Shown here piece by piece: positions 47,942-58,125 of a stretch of DNA of 64,000 nt (positions are counted from its first letter, which is position 1; each line of letters begins with the position of its first letter). The DNA comes from Ignavibacteria bacterium. Its GTDB lineage: Bacteria > Bacteroidota > Ignavibacteria > Ch128b. The notes under the pieces are model-generated. The model made no database searches. It was not told the origin of the DNA and worked only from the letters and a program-made list of their open reading frames with translations. The translations under genes were made by a program, and so were the position numbers. The stretch is taken from the NCBI GenBank assembly GCA_026415235.1, contig JAOAHM010000019.1, positions 25,932 through 89,931 on the forward strand. Reading direction: 5' to 3'.

Positions 47942-49901
47942 TTACTTTCTTTGTTAATAATTCAACTGCTCTATCAATTGCATTGTGAGTACCAAATAAT
48001 ACAAGCAAATCATTCGGATAAACTTTAAAGTCACCAGATGGATTTGGAATGAATTGATTATCACGAATTACAGAAATAACCGTTGCGTTTGTTTTTGCTC
48101 TTAAATCTATTTCCTTTAATGTTTTATTCGCTGCATCATGTTCTGGTAAAATCATGATTGTATCAATCGTACCTTGAGCGAGTATTTGATTAATTTGGTC
48201 GAAAGCATGCTCGGTAAAACGAACATCTCTAAAAATTCCGTATGATTCGGTACGCAATGTATTTGCTTGAGCGAGAATCACACTATTTGGAATATGGAAT
48301 TTTTTCAGTACTCGACTTAGAATTTGAATTGATGTTTCAAATTCTTCTGGAATAACTTCATCAGCACCAAGTTTAACTAAATCTTCTACATCTCTCACAT
48401 ATCTTGTTCGAACAATTAAATATACACCACGATTTAATTCACGAACCAATCGAACAATAATTCTCGTAGCCATTGAATCAGAAATTGCAACAACAACAAT
48501 TTTAGCTTTATGAATGTTCACAAGTTCAAGTATTTCTTTTTTTGTTGCATCACCGTTTATAATTTGTTCGCCTTCTTTTTTTGCATGTATTACATTTTTC
48601 GGATTTGCTTCAATCACTACATAAGGTATCTGAGCTTCTCTCAATACTTTACTGACATTTCTACCATTCAATCCATAACCAATAATTATAACATGGTTCC
48701 TTAAATTCTTTAAAAAGTCTTCGGATGATAATTTTTCTAAATGTGGAATCTTAGATGAAATGTAAGGAGAAATTTTCAGAAGAATTGGTGAGATGAACAT
48801 TGTTAAAATAGAAATAGAAATAAATTGATTAAGAAAACTTTCGGGCAACAATGAGTATTCAGCTCCTTTCAAAATTAATACAAAAGCAAATTCACCAATT
48901 TGTGCAATGTACAATCCAACCAAAGCAGCAATTCGTAACGGATATTTTTGAATCAGAATTATTAGTATCACAACTATTGCCTTGAAAACAATTACAGATA
49001 TAACAAGAATTAATGAAATAAATGGATTCAAAAGTAAATATTCCAAATTCAATAACATTCCAAATGAAATAAAGAAAAAGGAAGTAAAAACTTCTTTGAA
49101 AGGAATTATATCTCCAATGACTTGATGAGTGTAATCGGTTTCGGAGATTACAAGTCCAGCAATAAATGCACCAATTGCAAAAGATAATCCAATCATCTGA
49201 GTTAAGAAAGCAATTCCAAAGCTTAATACAAAAACACCAATAATAAACACATCTCTCATTTGAATTTGAATAAGTTGATACAACACATAAGGCATCAAAA
49301 ACTTCGCAACAAAAAAGATAAGAACAATTAATGCAAATGAACCAACTAAACGCAATGTGATTTCAATAAAAGTAGTTTCAGTTGAAACGCCAAGTATTGG
49401 AATTAACAACATCATTGGCAGAACCATTAAATCCTGAAAGACAAGTATACCAGTTGCAATTTTTCCATGGGGAGTATCAATCTCATCTCTATCAGAAATC
49501 ATTTTCAATATTATTGAAGAACTCGATTGAGTTATCAAAAATCCAATAAAGATTGATTGTTGAATATTAAATCCAATTGTTACTCCAAATAAAAATCCGA
49601 GTAGTGTTGTTCCCAAAATTTGAAAGCCACCAATTAAGATTATCTCTTTGAAATTTCTGATAAAATTATTGAAAGAAATTTCAATTCCAATCGTGAAAAG
49701 AAGCAGAGCAATACCGATTTCAGCAAGTTGATTAATTCCTTCGAAGTCAGTTATAATCTTTAAAAAGTTTGGACCAATTATGACGCCAGTTACTATAAAT
49801 CCAATAATAGATGGTAAATTCAGTTTGTTAAATAAATAGATAATTGGAATTGCGAAAGCCAGAACGATTAATATATCTTTGAATAAGTGAGCTTCGTTCA
49901 T
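47922..49901 (-). CDS. CPA2 family cation:proton antiporter with RCK (TrkA-N/TrkA-C) domains
   Basis: 659 aa; LNLPSIIGFIVTGVIIGP, GIALLLFTIGIEIS, VIIIGYGLNGRNVSKVLREAQIPYVVIEANP, TrkA-C region. Confidence 0.94.
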   Translation of the reverse strand: MNEAHLFKDILIVLAFAIPIIYLFNKLNLPSIIGFIVTGVIIGPNFLKIITDFEGINQLAEIGIALLLFTIGIEISFNNFIRNFKEIILIGGFQILGTTLLGFLFGVTIGFNIQQSIFIGFLITQSSSSIILKMISDRDEIDTPHGKIATGILVFQDLMVLPMMLLIPILGVSTETTFIEITLRLVGSFALIVLIFFVAKFLMPYVLYQLIQIQMRDVFIIGVFVLSFGIAFLTQMIGLSFAIGAFIAGLVISETDYTHQVIGDIIPFKEVFTSFFFISFGMLLNLEYLLLNPFISLILVISVIVFKAIVVILIILIQKYPLRIAALVGLYIAQIGEFAFVLILKGAEYSLLPESFLNQFISISILTMFISPILLKISPYISSKIPHLEKLSSEDFLKNLRNHVIIIGYGLNGRNVSKVLREAQIPYVVIEANPKNVIHAKKEGEQIINGDATKKEILELVNIHKAKIVVVAISDSMATRIIVRLVRELNRGVYLIVRTRYVRDVEDLVKLGADEVIPEEFETSIQILSRVLKKFHIPNSVILAQANTLRTESYGIFRDVRFTEHAFDQINQILAQGTIDTIMILPEHDAANKTLKEIDLRAKTNATVISVIRDNQFIPNPSGDFKVYPNDLLVLFGTHNAIDRAVELLTKKVNENERV

Positions 49902-49948
49902 ATCTTTGAGTTGATATTATGAATAATAATAAACTTATGAGGAACAAA

Positions 49949-51985
49949 ATGAAAAAATTTTTTCATCTAATTGTTGTTGTTTTTCTTATTCAAAATATAA
50001 CAATCTTTGCTCAAAATAAACGAGCATTCACATCAGAAGATTTATGGCAGCTAAAAAGACTTTCAAATTTAGTTGTTTCACCTGATGGTAATTATGGTGT
50101 TTTTGTTGTGACTGAATTTAATATCAAAGAGAACAAAAGTAACTCTGATTTGTGGTTGATTGATCTTAAGACTTATCAACAAAAAAGGTTGACAACTAAC
50201 TTAGGTTCTGATAATTCTCCAGTATGGCATCCAAACAGTAAAAAAATTGCTTTCATTTCAAAACGAGAAGGTGATTACTCTCAATTATATGAGATTGATA
50301 TTGATGGGGGTGAAGCAAGGTTGTTGTATGAAATGCCTATGGGAATTTCAAATCCCCAATTCTCGAGTGATGGAAAGAAAATCTTTTTTGTTTCGAGAAT
50401 TTTACCTGAATTTGAAAATGACTTTGAAGGATTAAAAAAAGAATTGAAAAATCGAAAAGACAAAAAAGTAACAGCAAAAGTTACAGAAGACCGTTTGTAT
50501 CGTTATTGGGATAGTTGGTTGACTGATGGATATGTATCTCGACTTTATGTTTATGATTTAGAAAAGAAAGAGCTCAAAGATTTAACAAAAGGTTGGAAAA
50601 AAATTTTTAATCTTGATGGTGGAATTAATTATTCCGTTTCACCAGATGGAAATTTAGTTGCTCTCACAGCAAACAATACAGAACCACCTTATGACTCACT
50701 TAATCAAGATGTTTTTCTAATAAATGTTAATAATCCAAACGAAGTAATCAACATCACTGCTAATAATTACCAAGATGATTCATCCCCTTACTTTTCTAAA
50801 GATGGAAAATATCTTTTCTTTGGAAGTCAATTTGATCCAGATTACTCAGCCGATAATGTTCGTCTGGTGATGTACGATTTGAGTAATAAATCCATCACAA
50901 ATCTTACTGAGAGTTATGATTTATCATTTTCAAATTTCACTCAAGGAGATGATTACACTAAAGTATATATGCTTGCTGAAGAGAGAGCTAAAATATGTTT
51001 GTTCGAATTTGATTTGAAAACTAAGAAGCTTAAAAAGATTTTCACTGGTGGCTCGCTTTCATCTATTAATATCAAAAAAGATAAAATTTATTTTTTGAAA
51101 AATTCTTTGTCTGAACCATCAGAAATTTTTGAATTAAACATGAAGACAAACTCAGTGAAGAAAATTTCTGATTTCAATGGTGAAATATTAAGTCAAATAA
51201 AATTTGGAAAAGTTGAGGAACATTATTTCGCTGGTGCAGATGGTGACTCAGTTCAAATGTATATTCTACTTCCACCTGATTTTGATAAAACAAAGAAATA
51301 TCCGCTTGTTCATTTAATTCATGGTGGACCACATCAAACATTTGGAGACGATTTTCATTATCGTTGGAATGCCCAATTGTTTGCTGCACCAGGTTATGTT
51401 GTAGCAATGGTGAATTTTCATGGTTCAACCAGTTTTGGTAAGAAATTTGGAAAATCCATTGTCGGTGCTCACGGCGATAAACCTTTCACAGATATTATGC
51501 TTGCAACAGATTATTTAGTTAAAAATTTTGATTTTATTGATTCATCAAAAATGGCTGCAGCTGGTGGTAGTTATGGTGGTTATCTTGTGAATTGGATTGC
51601 AGGTAATACTAATCGTTTTAAGGCATTAATCAGTCATGCTGGTGTTTATAATTTGATGGGACAATTTGCGAGCGATTTGACCTATGAGAGAGTCAAAAAC
51701 TATGATGGTGCGCCTTGGCAAGGTAGATATGAAAATATAAACAGATGGAGTCCCGCTTTTTATGCTCATAATTTTCAAACTCCTATGCTTATTATTCATG
51801 GTGAAAAAGATTATCGTGTTGTTGTAACGCAAGGTTTAGAATTGTATGGTGTTCTCAAAGGTAAAGGAGTTCCAGCGAGACTTGTCTATTATCCTGATGA
51901 AAATCATTGGATACAACAACCACAAAATTCAATTTATTGGTACAAAGAAGTTCACGATTGGTTGAAGAGGTATTTGAGCAATTAA
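49949..51985 (+). CDS. S9 family peptidase (acyl-aminoacyl/prolyl oligopeptidase family), secreted
   Basis: Signal peptide; WD40-like repeats; HGGPHQTFGDDFHYRWNAQLFAAPGY, AAAGGSYGGYLVNWIAG, IIHGEKDYRV, ENHW. Start could be 49919. Confidence 0.94.
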   Translation: MKKFFHLIVVVFLIQNITIFAQNKRAFTSEDLWQLKRLSNLVVSPDGNYGVFVVTEFNIKENKSNSDLWLIDLKTYQQKRLTTNLGSDNSPVWHPNSKKIAFISKREGDYSQLYEIDIDGGEARLLYEMPMGISNPQFSSDGKKIFFVSRILPEFENDFEGLKKELKNRKDKKVTAKVTEDRLYRYWDSWLTDGYVSRLYVYDLEKKELKDLTKGWKKIFNLDGGINYSVSPDGNLVALTANNTEPPYDSLNQDVFLINVNNPNEVINITANNYQDDSSPYFSKDGKYLFFGSQFDPDYSADNVRLVMYDLSNKSITNLTESYDLSFSNFTQGDDYTKVYMLAEERAKICLFEFDLKTKKLKKIFTGGSLSSINIKKDKIYFLKNSLSEPSEIFELNMKTNSVKKISDFNGEILSQIKFGKVEEHYFAGADGDSVQMYILLPPDFDKTKKYPLVHLIHGGPHQTFGDDFHYRWNAQLFAAPGYVVAMVNFHGSTSFGKKFGKSIVGAHGDKPFTDIMLATDYLVKNFDFIDSSKMAAAGGSYGGYLVNWIAGNTNRFKALISHAGVYNLMGQFASDLTYERVKNYDGAPWQGRYENINRWSPAFYAHNFQTPMLIIHGEKDYRVVVTQGLELYGVLKGKGVPARLVYYPDENHWIQQPQNSIYWYKEVHDWLKRYLSN

Positions 51986-52461
51986 CATAATGCAAAAATT
52001 TTGATTATTTATGTTGAATTTCAAAGTTAAGCTTTTGATGATATTTATTAGGTACAGTCCATTTTCAGTTTATTGTTCAGAATAAACTGCTATTAAGAGA
52101 TGAATTTTTTTGTTTTTAGAATAAATATTTACTGACAAAATGTTTTAACAAAAAGATTACTTTTACTTCACAAATAGTTTCAAAATTTGCATCGATTGAA
52201 ATTTTTTAGAACTAAAGAACTGATGAAATGAAATTTAACTTAATGAGTAAAAGGCGTAAATAAGTTAGATATAATTGAATGAAATTAAAGTAATGTTTGT
52301 TAATATTGTGTTGTGAGTGACCGAAATAAAATACGGCATTTGACTTATTGCATAACACTATATGTTGTTTAGTTTGCAGGTGAATAAATTAGATGAATGT
52401 AATGTATACTAAACAAAAAATAATTAACAAAAACTCAAACAAAAACAAACTGGAGGGTCCT

Positions 52462-53505
52462 ATGAGACGCCTTATTTTACTGTTCTCTTTTATATTCGTT
52501 GCTTGTGGATTATTGCAAGCACAGACTTCAGAATTGGAGCAAACATTAGCTAAAATTACAGGTGATGCAAGTAAGGCTTATGTTGCACCAATCTCATCTG
52601 CCTTTGGGGCTAATTTGAACTCTGGTTGGATTCATGGTGCACCGAAAGCGACAAAATTCAGCTTAGATATCGAAGTTGGTTTTGTTGCAATGGCTACACT
52701 TTTCGGTTCTCAAAACCAGACTTTTTCTTCAAGTGGTAAGTTCCGATTCAACTCATCACAAGCTGAGCAACTTATACCGAGCAATATTACGGGTACAACT
52801 CGTACACAGATTAAAAATGAAATACTTAGCCGTGATTTTACAGTAACAATTAGTGGTCCAACCATTATTGGTAAAAAGAAAGATTCTGTAAAAGTTGTGT
52901 TCCCTGGTGCAACAATTCAGGGACAAACACTCGCACAAAGAACAATTGTTCTGCCAGTAACTGGTTACCTTGAAGAATTACCAGCTTTACCATTGGCAGT
53001 ACCACAAGTTACACTTGGAACTGTTTTCGGAACTCAAGTGGCGTTCAGATATTTACCTGAATTTGATATCAGCCCTGATTTAGGAAAATTCAAATACACC
53101 GGTTTTGGAATTCAACATAACCCAACAATGTGGGTTCCTTTCCCAATTCCAGTGAATGTTTCAGTTGGATATTTTACACAATCACTTGAAGTTGGAAAAG
53201 TATTCAAGACATCAGCATCAATGTTTGGAATTTTTGCTTCCAAGAGATTTGGTCCCGGTGCATTAAACATTGAACCTTATGCTGGATTGAGTTTTGAAAG
53301 TTCATCAATTGATGTTCAATACGATGTAGTCTATGATACTCCAACGGGTCCCTCACCTGCAAAAATCAAGTATACACTTGAAGGTGAAAACAGCACCAGA
53401 ATAACAATTGGAGCAACACTTAAATTAGCTTTACTTGGTTTGAGTGTTGACTACAACATTGCAAAGTACAATTCAGTTAGTGCCTCATTAAACATTAAAA
53501 TTTAA
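52462..53505 (+). CDS. DUF6588-type outer-membrane protein
   Basis: Signal peptide MRRLILLFSFIFVACGLLQA; barrel-like strands; SD ggaggg before ATG 52462. Confidence 0.7.
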   Translation: MRRLILLFSFIFVACGLLQAQTSELEQTLAKITGDASKAYVAPISSAFGANLNSGWIHGAPKATKFSLDIEVGFVAMATLFGSQNQTFSSSGKFRFNSSQAEQLIPSNITGTTRTQIKNEILSRDFTVTISGPTIIGKKKDSVKVVFPGATIQGQTLAQRTIVLPVTGYLEELPALPLAVPQVTLGTVFGTQVAFRYLPEFDISPDLGKFKYTGFGIQHNPTMWVPFPIPVNVSVGYFTQSLEVGKVFKTSASMFGIFASKRFGPGALNIEPYAGLSFESSSIDVQYDVVYDTPTGPSPAKIKYTLEGENSTRITIGATLKLALLGLSVDYNIAKYNSVSASLNIKI

Positions 53506-53517
53506 TCTCTCATAATC

Positions 53518-53558
53518 TAAGGGTTCTACTCTTGATCGTAAGGGTAGGACCCTTTTTC
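53518..53558 (+). terminator. Intrinsic terminator
   Basis: aagggttctac...gtaggaccctttttc (one G-U pair) with T tract. Confidence 0.8.
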
Positions 53559-53573
53559 ATTTTAAATTTCACT

Positions 53574-53603
53574 TTTGCCTTAGAGCAATTTCATTTATAT
53601 TTG
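53574..53603 (+). promoter_or_regulatory. Bacteroidota-type housekeeping promoter (TTTG-N18-TAnnTTTG) upstream of tRNA-Met
   Basis: TTTG at 53574-53577 and TATATTTG at 53596-53603; tRNA starts 29 nt downstream. Confidence 0.55.
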
Positions 53604-53631
53604 TATTCGATTTTAGTGATTTTGAAATTCT

Positions 53632-53705
53632 GGCGAGGTAGCTCAGTTGGTTAGAGCAGTGGAATCATAATCCACGTGTCGGGGGTTCGAATCCCTCCCT
53701 CGCTA
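53632..53705 (+). tRNA. tRNA-Met (anticodon CAT, elongator-like)
   Basis: GGCGAGGTAGCTCAGTTGGTTAGAGCAGTGGAATCATAATCCACGTGTCGGGGGTTCGAATCCCTCCCTCGCTA folds as a cloverleaf; CAT in 7-nt loop; tRNA-Ile2 not excluded. Confidence 0.94.
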
Positions 53706-53722
53706 CTAAAAAAGGAGATGAA

Positions 53723-54058
53723 ATGTTTACATTATTAATTGTTCTTACAATTTTTATTTCAATATTATTGATTGCAGTTGTGCTTATGCAATCAAGTAAA
53801 GGTGGTGGCCTTGCTGGTTCTTTTGGTGGTCCTGGTGAAATGGGTGCAATCTTTGGTGTAAGAAGAACAGCTGATTTTTTGATGAAAACGACCTGGGTTC
53901 TTGCAATATCATTAATGTTATTGGCTATTGTAATTAATTTAGTTGCACTACCTACTTCTTCTCAAGAAAAGATGAAGGAAAGTATTATTCAGAAAAGAGG
54001 ATTACAATCATTACCACAAAGACCTACACTCCCTCCACAAACACAACAGAATAAGTAA
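53723..54058 (+). CDS. secG: Preprotein translocase subunit SecG
   Basis: 111 aa; LLIAVVLMQSSKGGGLAGSFGG, second TM. Confidence 0.95.
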   Translation: MFTLLIVLTIFISILLIAVVLMQSSKGGGLAGSFGGPGEMGAIFGVRRTADFLMKTTWVLAISLMLLAIVINLVALPTSSQEKMKESIIQKRGLQSLPQRPTLPPQTQQNK

Positions 54059-54077
54059 TCCAAAAAAGTTTAAAACT

Positions 54078-54117
54078 AAAAAGGCTGTTTCAGGTTTTCT
54101 GAAACAGCCTTTTTTAT
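54078..54117. terminator. Bidirectional intrinsic terminator
   Basis: aaaaaggctgtttcag-gtttt-ctgaaacagccttttt, 16-bp perfect stem between convergent genes. Confidence 0.94.
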
Positions 54118-54137
54118 TGATTTATTTTGCGAATTCG

Positions 54138-55076
54138 TTAATTGACTTTATAAGGAATTCCCCATGTCGAACTTGAAACACTTCCTTCTACAGTAAATAT
54201 TGTTTCGTTCGTAACTGCATTTATTACTGAATGGAATTTTCCAAAAGGATGAACGACAAAAATATTCCAATTACCTTGATAAACTTTTTCCCACTTGTCA
54301 CCAACTTGTGTTGAAGAAACGAGGTTTAATTTTCTTTTGAGTTTATAAGTTTGACCGGCAATTTTTCTACCATAAGTAATTGTAACGAAATCTTCTTTAG
54401 GGGAATTACTTGTTAGATACACTTTAAGCGTTACATCTTCATTCTTTTTCCTTTCCGGAATGTCTTTCTTTGAATCACCGATGAAGAAGTATGTATCTAA
54501 TGGTGAAGTTATTGACAAAATTTCTCTACCAGAAGAAATTAGTTCAACTTTATTGATTTTGATATTTTTTAGTTCAGTTGAGCCTTCTGGAAGTGAAATT
54601 GCTTGTAACTTCCAACCACGTGATTTATCATTTTTTGAATTTGTTCGAATAAATGTGAGATTTCTTTTCACAGTTTCTACGAATGGCTTGGATACGATAG
54701 TGTCTGGTCTATATGATGTATCACCAAGTGTAATTCGTGTAAATTTACCAGCAATAATTAAATTACCGGTGTATTTTGTTGTAACTGTAACTTTAGCAGA
54801 ATCACCGACTACTTGTTTTTCAAAAGTTCTTTCAACTTTTGTTATTCTTCTTCCAACTTTGATTGGATATAAATCAAGTTGTGTCTTTCCAATTAAGAAA
54901 GCAGTTGCTTCTTCATCATTAAAATTTTGATCAAAATTTGCAAGAGCTTCATCATTTTCAATCATTGATAATAGAGTTGCGTCATCAAGATAGTCGGGTT
55001 CATTAACATTTGATTTACAGCTTATCATTAAGATAGGAATTAGAATAGAGAGAACTATAAAAAGAATTTTTTTCAT
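54138..55076 (-). CDS. Hypothetical lipoprotein
   Basis: Signal/lipobox MKKILFIVLSILIPILMISCKS. Start ATG 55076 preferred, after aggaggt-like SD. Confidence 0.75.
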   Translation of the reverse strand: MKKILFIVLSILIPILMISCKSNVNEPDYLDDATLLSMIENDEALANFDQNFNDEEATAFLIGKTQLDLYPIKVGRRITKVERTFEKQVVGDSAKVTVTTKYTGNLIIAGKFTRITLGDTSYRPDTIVSKPFVETVKRNLTFIRTNSKNDKSRGWKLQAISLPEGSTELKNIKINKVELISSGREILSITSPLDTYFFIGDSKKDIPERKKNEDVTLKVYLTSNSPKEDFVTITYGRKIAGQTYKLKRKLNLVSSTQVGDKWEKVYQGNWNIFVVHPFGKFHSVINAVTNETIFTVEGSVSSSTWGIPYKVN

Positions 55077-55132
55077 ATTAACCTCCAATTTTTTCTAAGT
55101 AGTTTGATGACTGTAGTTGATTTTGGTTTAAA

Positions 55133-56533
55133 TTACATTTTTTCTGCTAAAAGTGTGATTACTTTATCTTGTATAGTTCTTAATTTAACTTGGCTACCTT
55201 TCGAATAGTTAAAATTTATTGCGAAGATTAGTAAGTCGCCCGAATTAGCAGTTATATAACCAGCAAGAGAAGTTACTCCATTTAGTGTGCCCGTTTTCCC
55301 ACGTAATCTTTCTGGTGGAAATAGCTCGTGAAATCTTTTTATTAAAGTACCATCTCTTTGAGGGATTGATAAGGAATTATAAAATTCATAAAAGATATCA
55401 GGGTTTAGATAAATTTGATATAAGAATTTAACAAGCAGTTCGGTTGTGAATTGGTTTTGTCGAGAAATACCTGAGCCATCAACCATATTAAATTCTTCTT
55501 CATAAATCCCAAGGGATTTGAGTGTGGTTACAATTGCTCTTGATGCATCAAAAGGACTTCCTTGCCCTTTGGCAAAATGACCTCCAATAATTAAAAATAA
55601 ATGCTCTGCATAATAGTTGTTACTATTTTTATTAATCGGTTTTAAGAATTCAACTAATGGCGTGGAAATATATCCAATTCTATTTGAAAGTTTTGGGATT
55701 TTATTTTTTTCTACTTTACCCCAAAAACTAATTCCATTTTCAAGAAGCAATTTTTTAAGAAGATGTCCAGCATAATATGCTGGTTCAATCACATGAACTC
55801 TTAGATTAGTTTTGGAATTTTTTCTAATTGTGCCTGATACAATAATTATTTCTTTTCCATCTTCAATCTTTGACGATGCTGAAAGTCTTGTTTTACCTCT
55901 TATGGTTTTTGTGTGATTAATAATTTGAAAGTATTCTAAATTATCATTTATGTAAATACTACCTGGTTTATTTAATTTATTTGAGGCAGAAACGGTTAAT
56001 GAAATGGAGTTATTATTTACTGTTATAGCTGAAATGGGAGGTAATGGAACAGAAATGTTCTCATCTTCTATCCATTCATTTCGATAAAAAATTTCGTCAA
56101 AGAAAGTATCATCAAGGTATAAATTTCCTGTGATAGCTTGAATGTTTTGAGATTTAATCTTCGATACAAGATTAACAAAGTCACCTGTTTCTAAAGTAGG
56201 GTCTCCATATCCTTTTAAGTATAAATTACCATTAATTATTCCATCGTTTAAGTTTAAATCGTCAGTATATAATTCAGTATTAATCGAGAAATCTTTACCT
56301 AAGTTTAAAAGAGCAATACCGGTTGTAATTAGTTTGTTTGTAGATGCAGGAATTAGTGGCTCAGTTGAATTTATTTTAATCACAAAATCTTTTTTTTGAG
56401 TTGAAAAGCATGTTAATGAATATTTTGAACCTTTTGGAAGATTCTTCTTTAACATCTCTGAGATTTTTTCATAAAGAAAGTCGTAATTCTGTGTGTAGAA
56501 TTGAAATAAAACTAAAATTAATTTTAATAGCAT
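55133..56533 (-). CDS. D-alanyl-D-alanine carboxypeptidase/endopeptidase, S13 family (PBP4-like)
   Basis: 466 aa; PASTNKLITTGIALLNLG (SxxK), NSNNYYAEHLF (SxN-like), LRGKTGTLNGVTSLAGYI (KTG). Confidence 0.92.
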   Translation of the reverse strand: MLLKLILVLFQFYTQNYDFLYEKISEMLKKNLPKGSKYSLTCFSTQKKDFVIKINSTEPLIPASTNKLITTGIALLNLGKDFSINTELYTDDLNLNDGIINGNLYLKGYGDPTLETGDFVNLVSKIKSQNIQAITGNLYLDDTFFDEIFYRNEWIEDENISVPLPPISAITVNNNSISLTVSASNKLNKPGSIYINDNLEYFQIINHTKTIRGKTRLSASSKIEDGKEIIIVSGTIRKNSKTNLRVHVIEPAYYAGHLLKKLLLENGISFWGKVEKNKIPKLSNRIGYISTPLVEFLKPINKNSNNYYAEHLFLIIGGHFAKGQGSPFDASRAIVTTLKSLGIYEEEFNMVDGSGISRQNQFTTELLVKFLYQIYLNPDIFYEFYNSLSIPQRDGTLIKRFHELFPPERLRGKTGTLNGVTSLAGYITANSGDLLIFAINFNYSKGSQVKLRTIQDKVITLLAEKM

Positions 56534-56556
56534 TTATCAACCCATTTGATTGCGTG

Positions 56557-56586
56557 CAAAATTAGTATTTGTTAAATTGAAACAAA
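56557..56586 (-). promoter_or_regulatory. Bacteroidota-type promoter for the S13 carboxypeptidase gene
   Basis: Minus strand TTTG (56586-56583) -N18- TAATTTTG (56564-56557), 24 nt from the start codon. Confidence 0.5.
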
Positions 56587-56587
56587 A

Positions 56588-57292
56588 ATGAAAATTGCCT
56601 TAGTCACTGGTGGAAGTGGGAAAATTGGTAGTAAAATAGTCCTTCATCTTCTTAATGAAGGTTATGAAGTTGTAACTACTTATTTTCATTCGGAAAATAA
56701 AATAGAGCAACTCTTAAAGTTAAATAGTAATAGTAGTAAAAATTTATTTTTAGTCAAATGTGATTTATCGAATAAAGCTGAGATTGATGATTTATTAAAT
56801 CAATTTAAAACAAAATATAACTCATTGGATTTAATGATTAATTGTGCAGGAATTTTTCATAAAAACGAATTCGAGAAAATTGATGAACACGAATATGATT
56901 ATGTAATGAACATTAATTTGAAATCGGTCTATTTTCTTGTTCAAAAATTTCAGAGTTTAATGAGTGAAAATTCAGTCATTATTAATTTTTCTTCAGTTGG
57001 TGGAATAATCCCTTGGAAAAATAGGAGTTTATATCACATATCCAAAGCTGGAATAATTGCATTGACACGCTCACTCGCACTTGAACTTGCACCAAAAATA
57101 AGAGTTGTATCAATTGCACCAGGATTTATAGAAACAGACTCTGAGATTGATGAGAAAATGCCTCTATCGAAAATTCCTTTGAGAAGATATGGCAAGATTG
57201 AAAACATTTTACAAACAATAGACTTCCTAATAAAAAATGATTACTTAACAGGAATTACAATTCCTGTTGACGGTGGACGTTCAATAATTTAA
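56588..57292 (+). CDS. SDR family oxidoreductase
   Basis: 234 aa; ALVTGGSGKIGSKI, NCAGIFH, YHISKAGIIALTRSLALELAPKIRVVSIAPGFIET. Confidence 0.93.
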   Translation: MKIALVTGGSGKIGSKIVLHLLNEGYEVVTTYFHSENKIEQLLKLNSNSSKNLFLVKCDLSNKAEIDDLLNQFKTKYNSLDLMINCAGIFHKNEFEKIDEHEYDYVMNINLKSVYFLVQKFQSLMSENSVIINFSSVGGIIPWKNRSLYHISKAGIIALTRSLALELAPKIRVVSIAPGFIETDSEIDEKMPLSKIPLRRYGKIENILQTIDFLIKNDYLTGITIPVDGGRSII

Positions 57293-57301
57293 TCAAAAAA
57301 T

Positions 57302-58114
57302 TTGGGTAAGATTATGCCAATTAAAGCTTATAAAAATCTTGAATTCCTAAATTCACCAGATGCAAGGGTAATTAGAATAATTGCTGAGTTTCTTGAACCA
57401 CAGAGTAGATTTAAGAAATTAAATATTCAAGATACAATTGTTTTCTTTGGAAGCGCACGAATCGTTGATAGAAAAACTGCACAAAAAATGTATAATGATG
57501 TGAAAAAATTAGATCCTAAGAGAGAAAAAAATTTTGCTGAGAAATTAAGGAAAGCGCAAGTTGCTTTGGAAATGTCAAAATATTATGAAGAGGCAGTTCA
57601 ATTATCGAAAATGTTAACCGAATGGTCGCTCTCGTTACCATCCGAATCGAGAAGATTTGTAGTTTGTACTGGTGGTGGACCTGGTATTATGGAAGCAGCT
57701 AACAAAGGAGCAAGACTTGGAAAAGGAAAAACCATTGGTCTTAATATTTCAATTCCGAACGAACAATTTGTAAATAAATATGTGAACGAGGAGTTAAGTT
57801 TTGAATTTCATTATTTTTTCATGAGGAAGTTTTGGCTGATTTATCTTGCCAAAGCTTTGGTCATCTTCCCTGGTGGTTATGGGACATTGGATGAATTGAT
57901 GGAAGTTTTAACTTTAATTCAAACTGGAAAGATTTCGAAGAAAATTCTTGTGATTATTTATGGTACTTCGTACTGGAAGAAAGTGATAAATTTTGACGCA
58001 ATGATAGAGCACGGGTGTATTGATAAGAAAGACACACAAATCTTTACTTATTGCGATACACCCGAACAAGCGTTTAATGAATTAAAGAATTTCTTGACTA
58101 AAAATTATTTATGA
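57302..58114 (+). CDS. LOG/TIGR00730-family Rossmann-fold protein
   Basis: 270 aa; CTGGGPGIMEAANKGARLG, ALVIFPGGYGTLDELMEVLTLIQTGK. Confidence 0.93.
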   Translation: MGKIMPIKAYKNLEFLNSPDARVIRIIAEFLEPQSRFKKLNIQDTIVFFGSARIVDRKTAQKMYNDVKKLDPKREKNFAEKLRKAQVALEMSKYYEEAVQLSKMLTEWSLSLPSESRRFVVCTGGGPGIMEAANKGARLGKGKTIGLNISIPNEQFVNKYVNEELSFEFHYFFMRKFWLIYLAKALVIFPGGYGTLDELMEVLTLIQTGKISKKILVIIYGTSYWKKVINFDAMIEHGCIDKKDTQIFTYCDTPEQAFNELKNFLTKNYL

Positions 58115-58125
58115 TAGGAAAGACG

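Noticed and set aside
54460-54930. 156-aa plus-strand ORF inside the hypothetical lipoprotein
   Set aside because: Antisense to an ORF with signal peptide and SD; no domain-like features.
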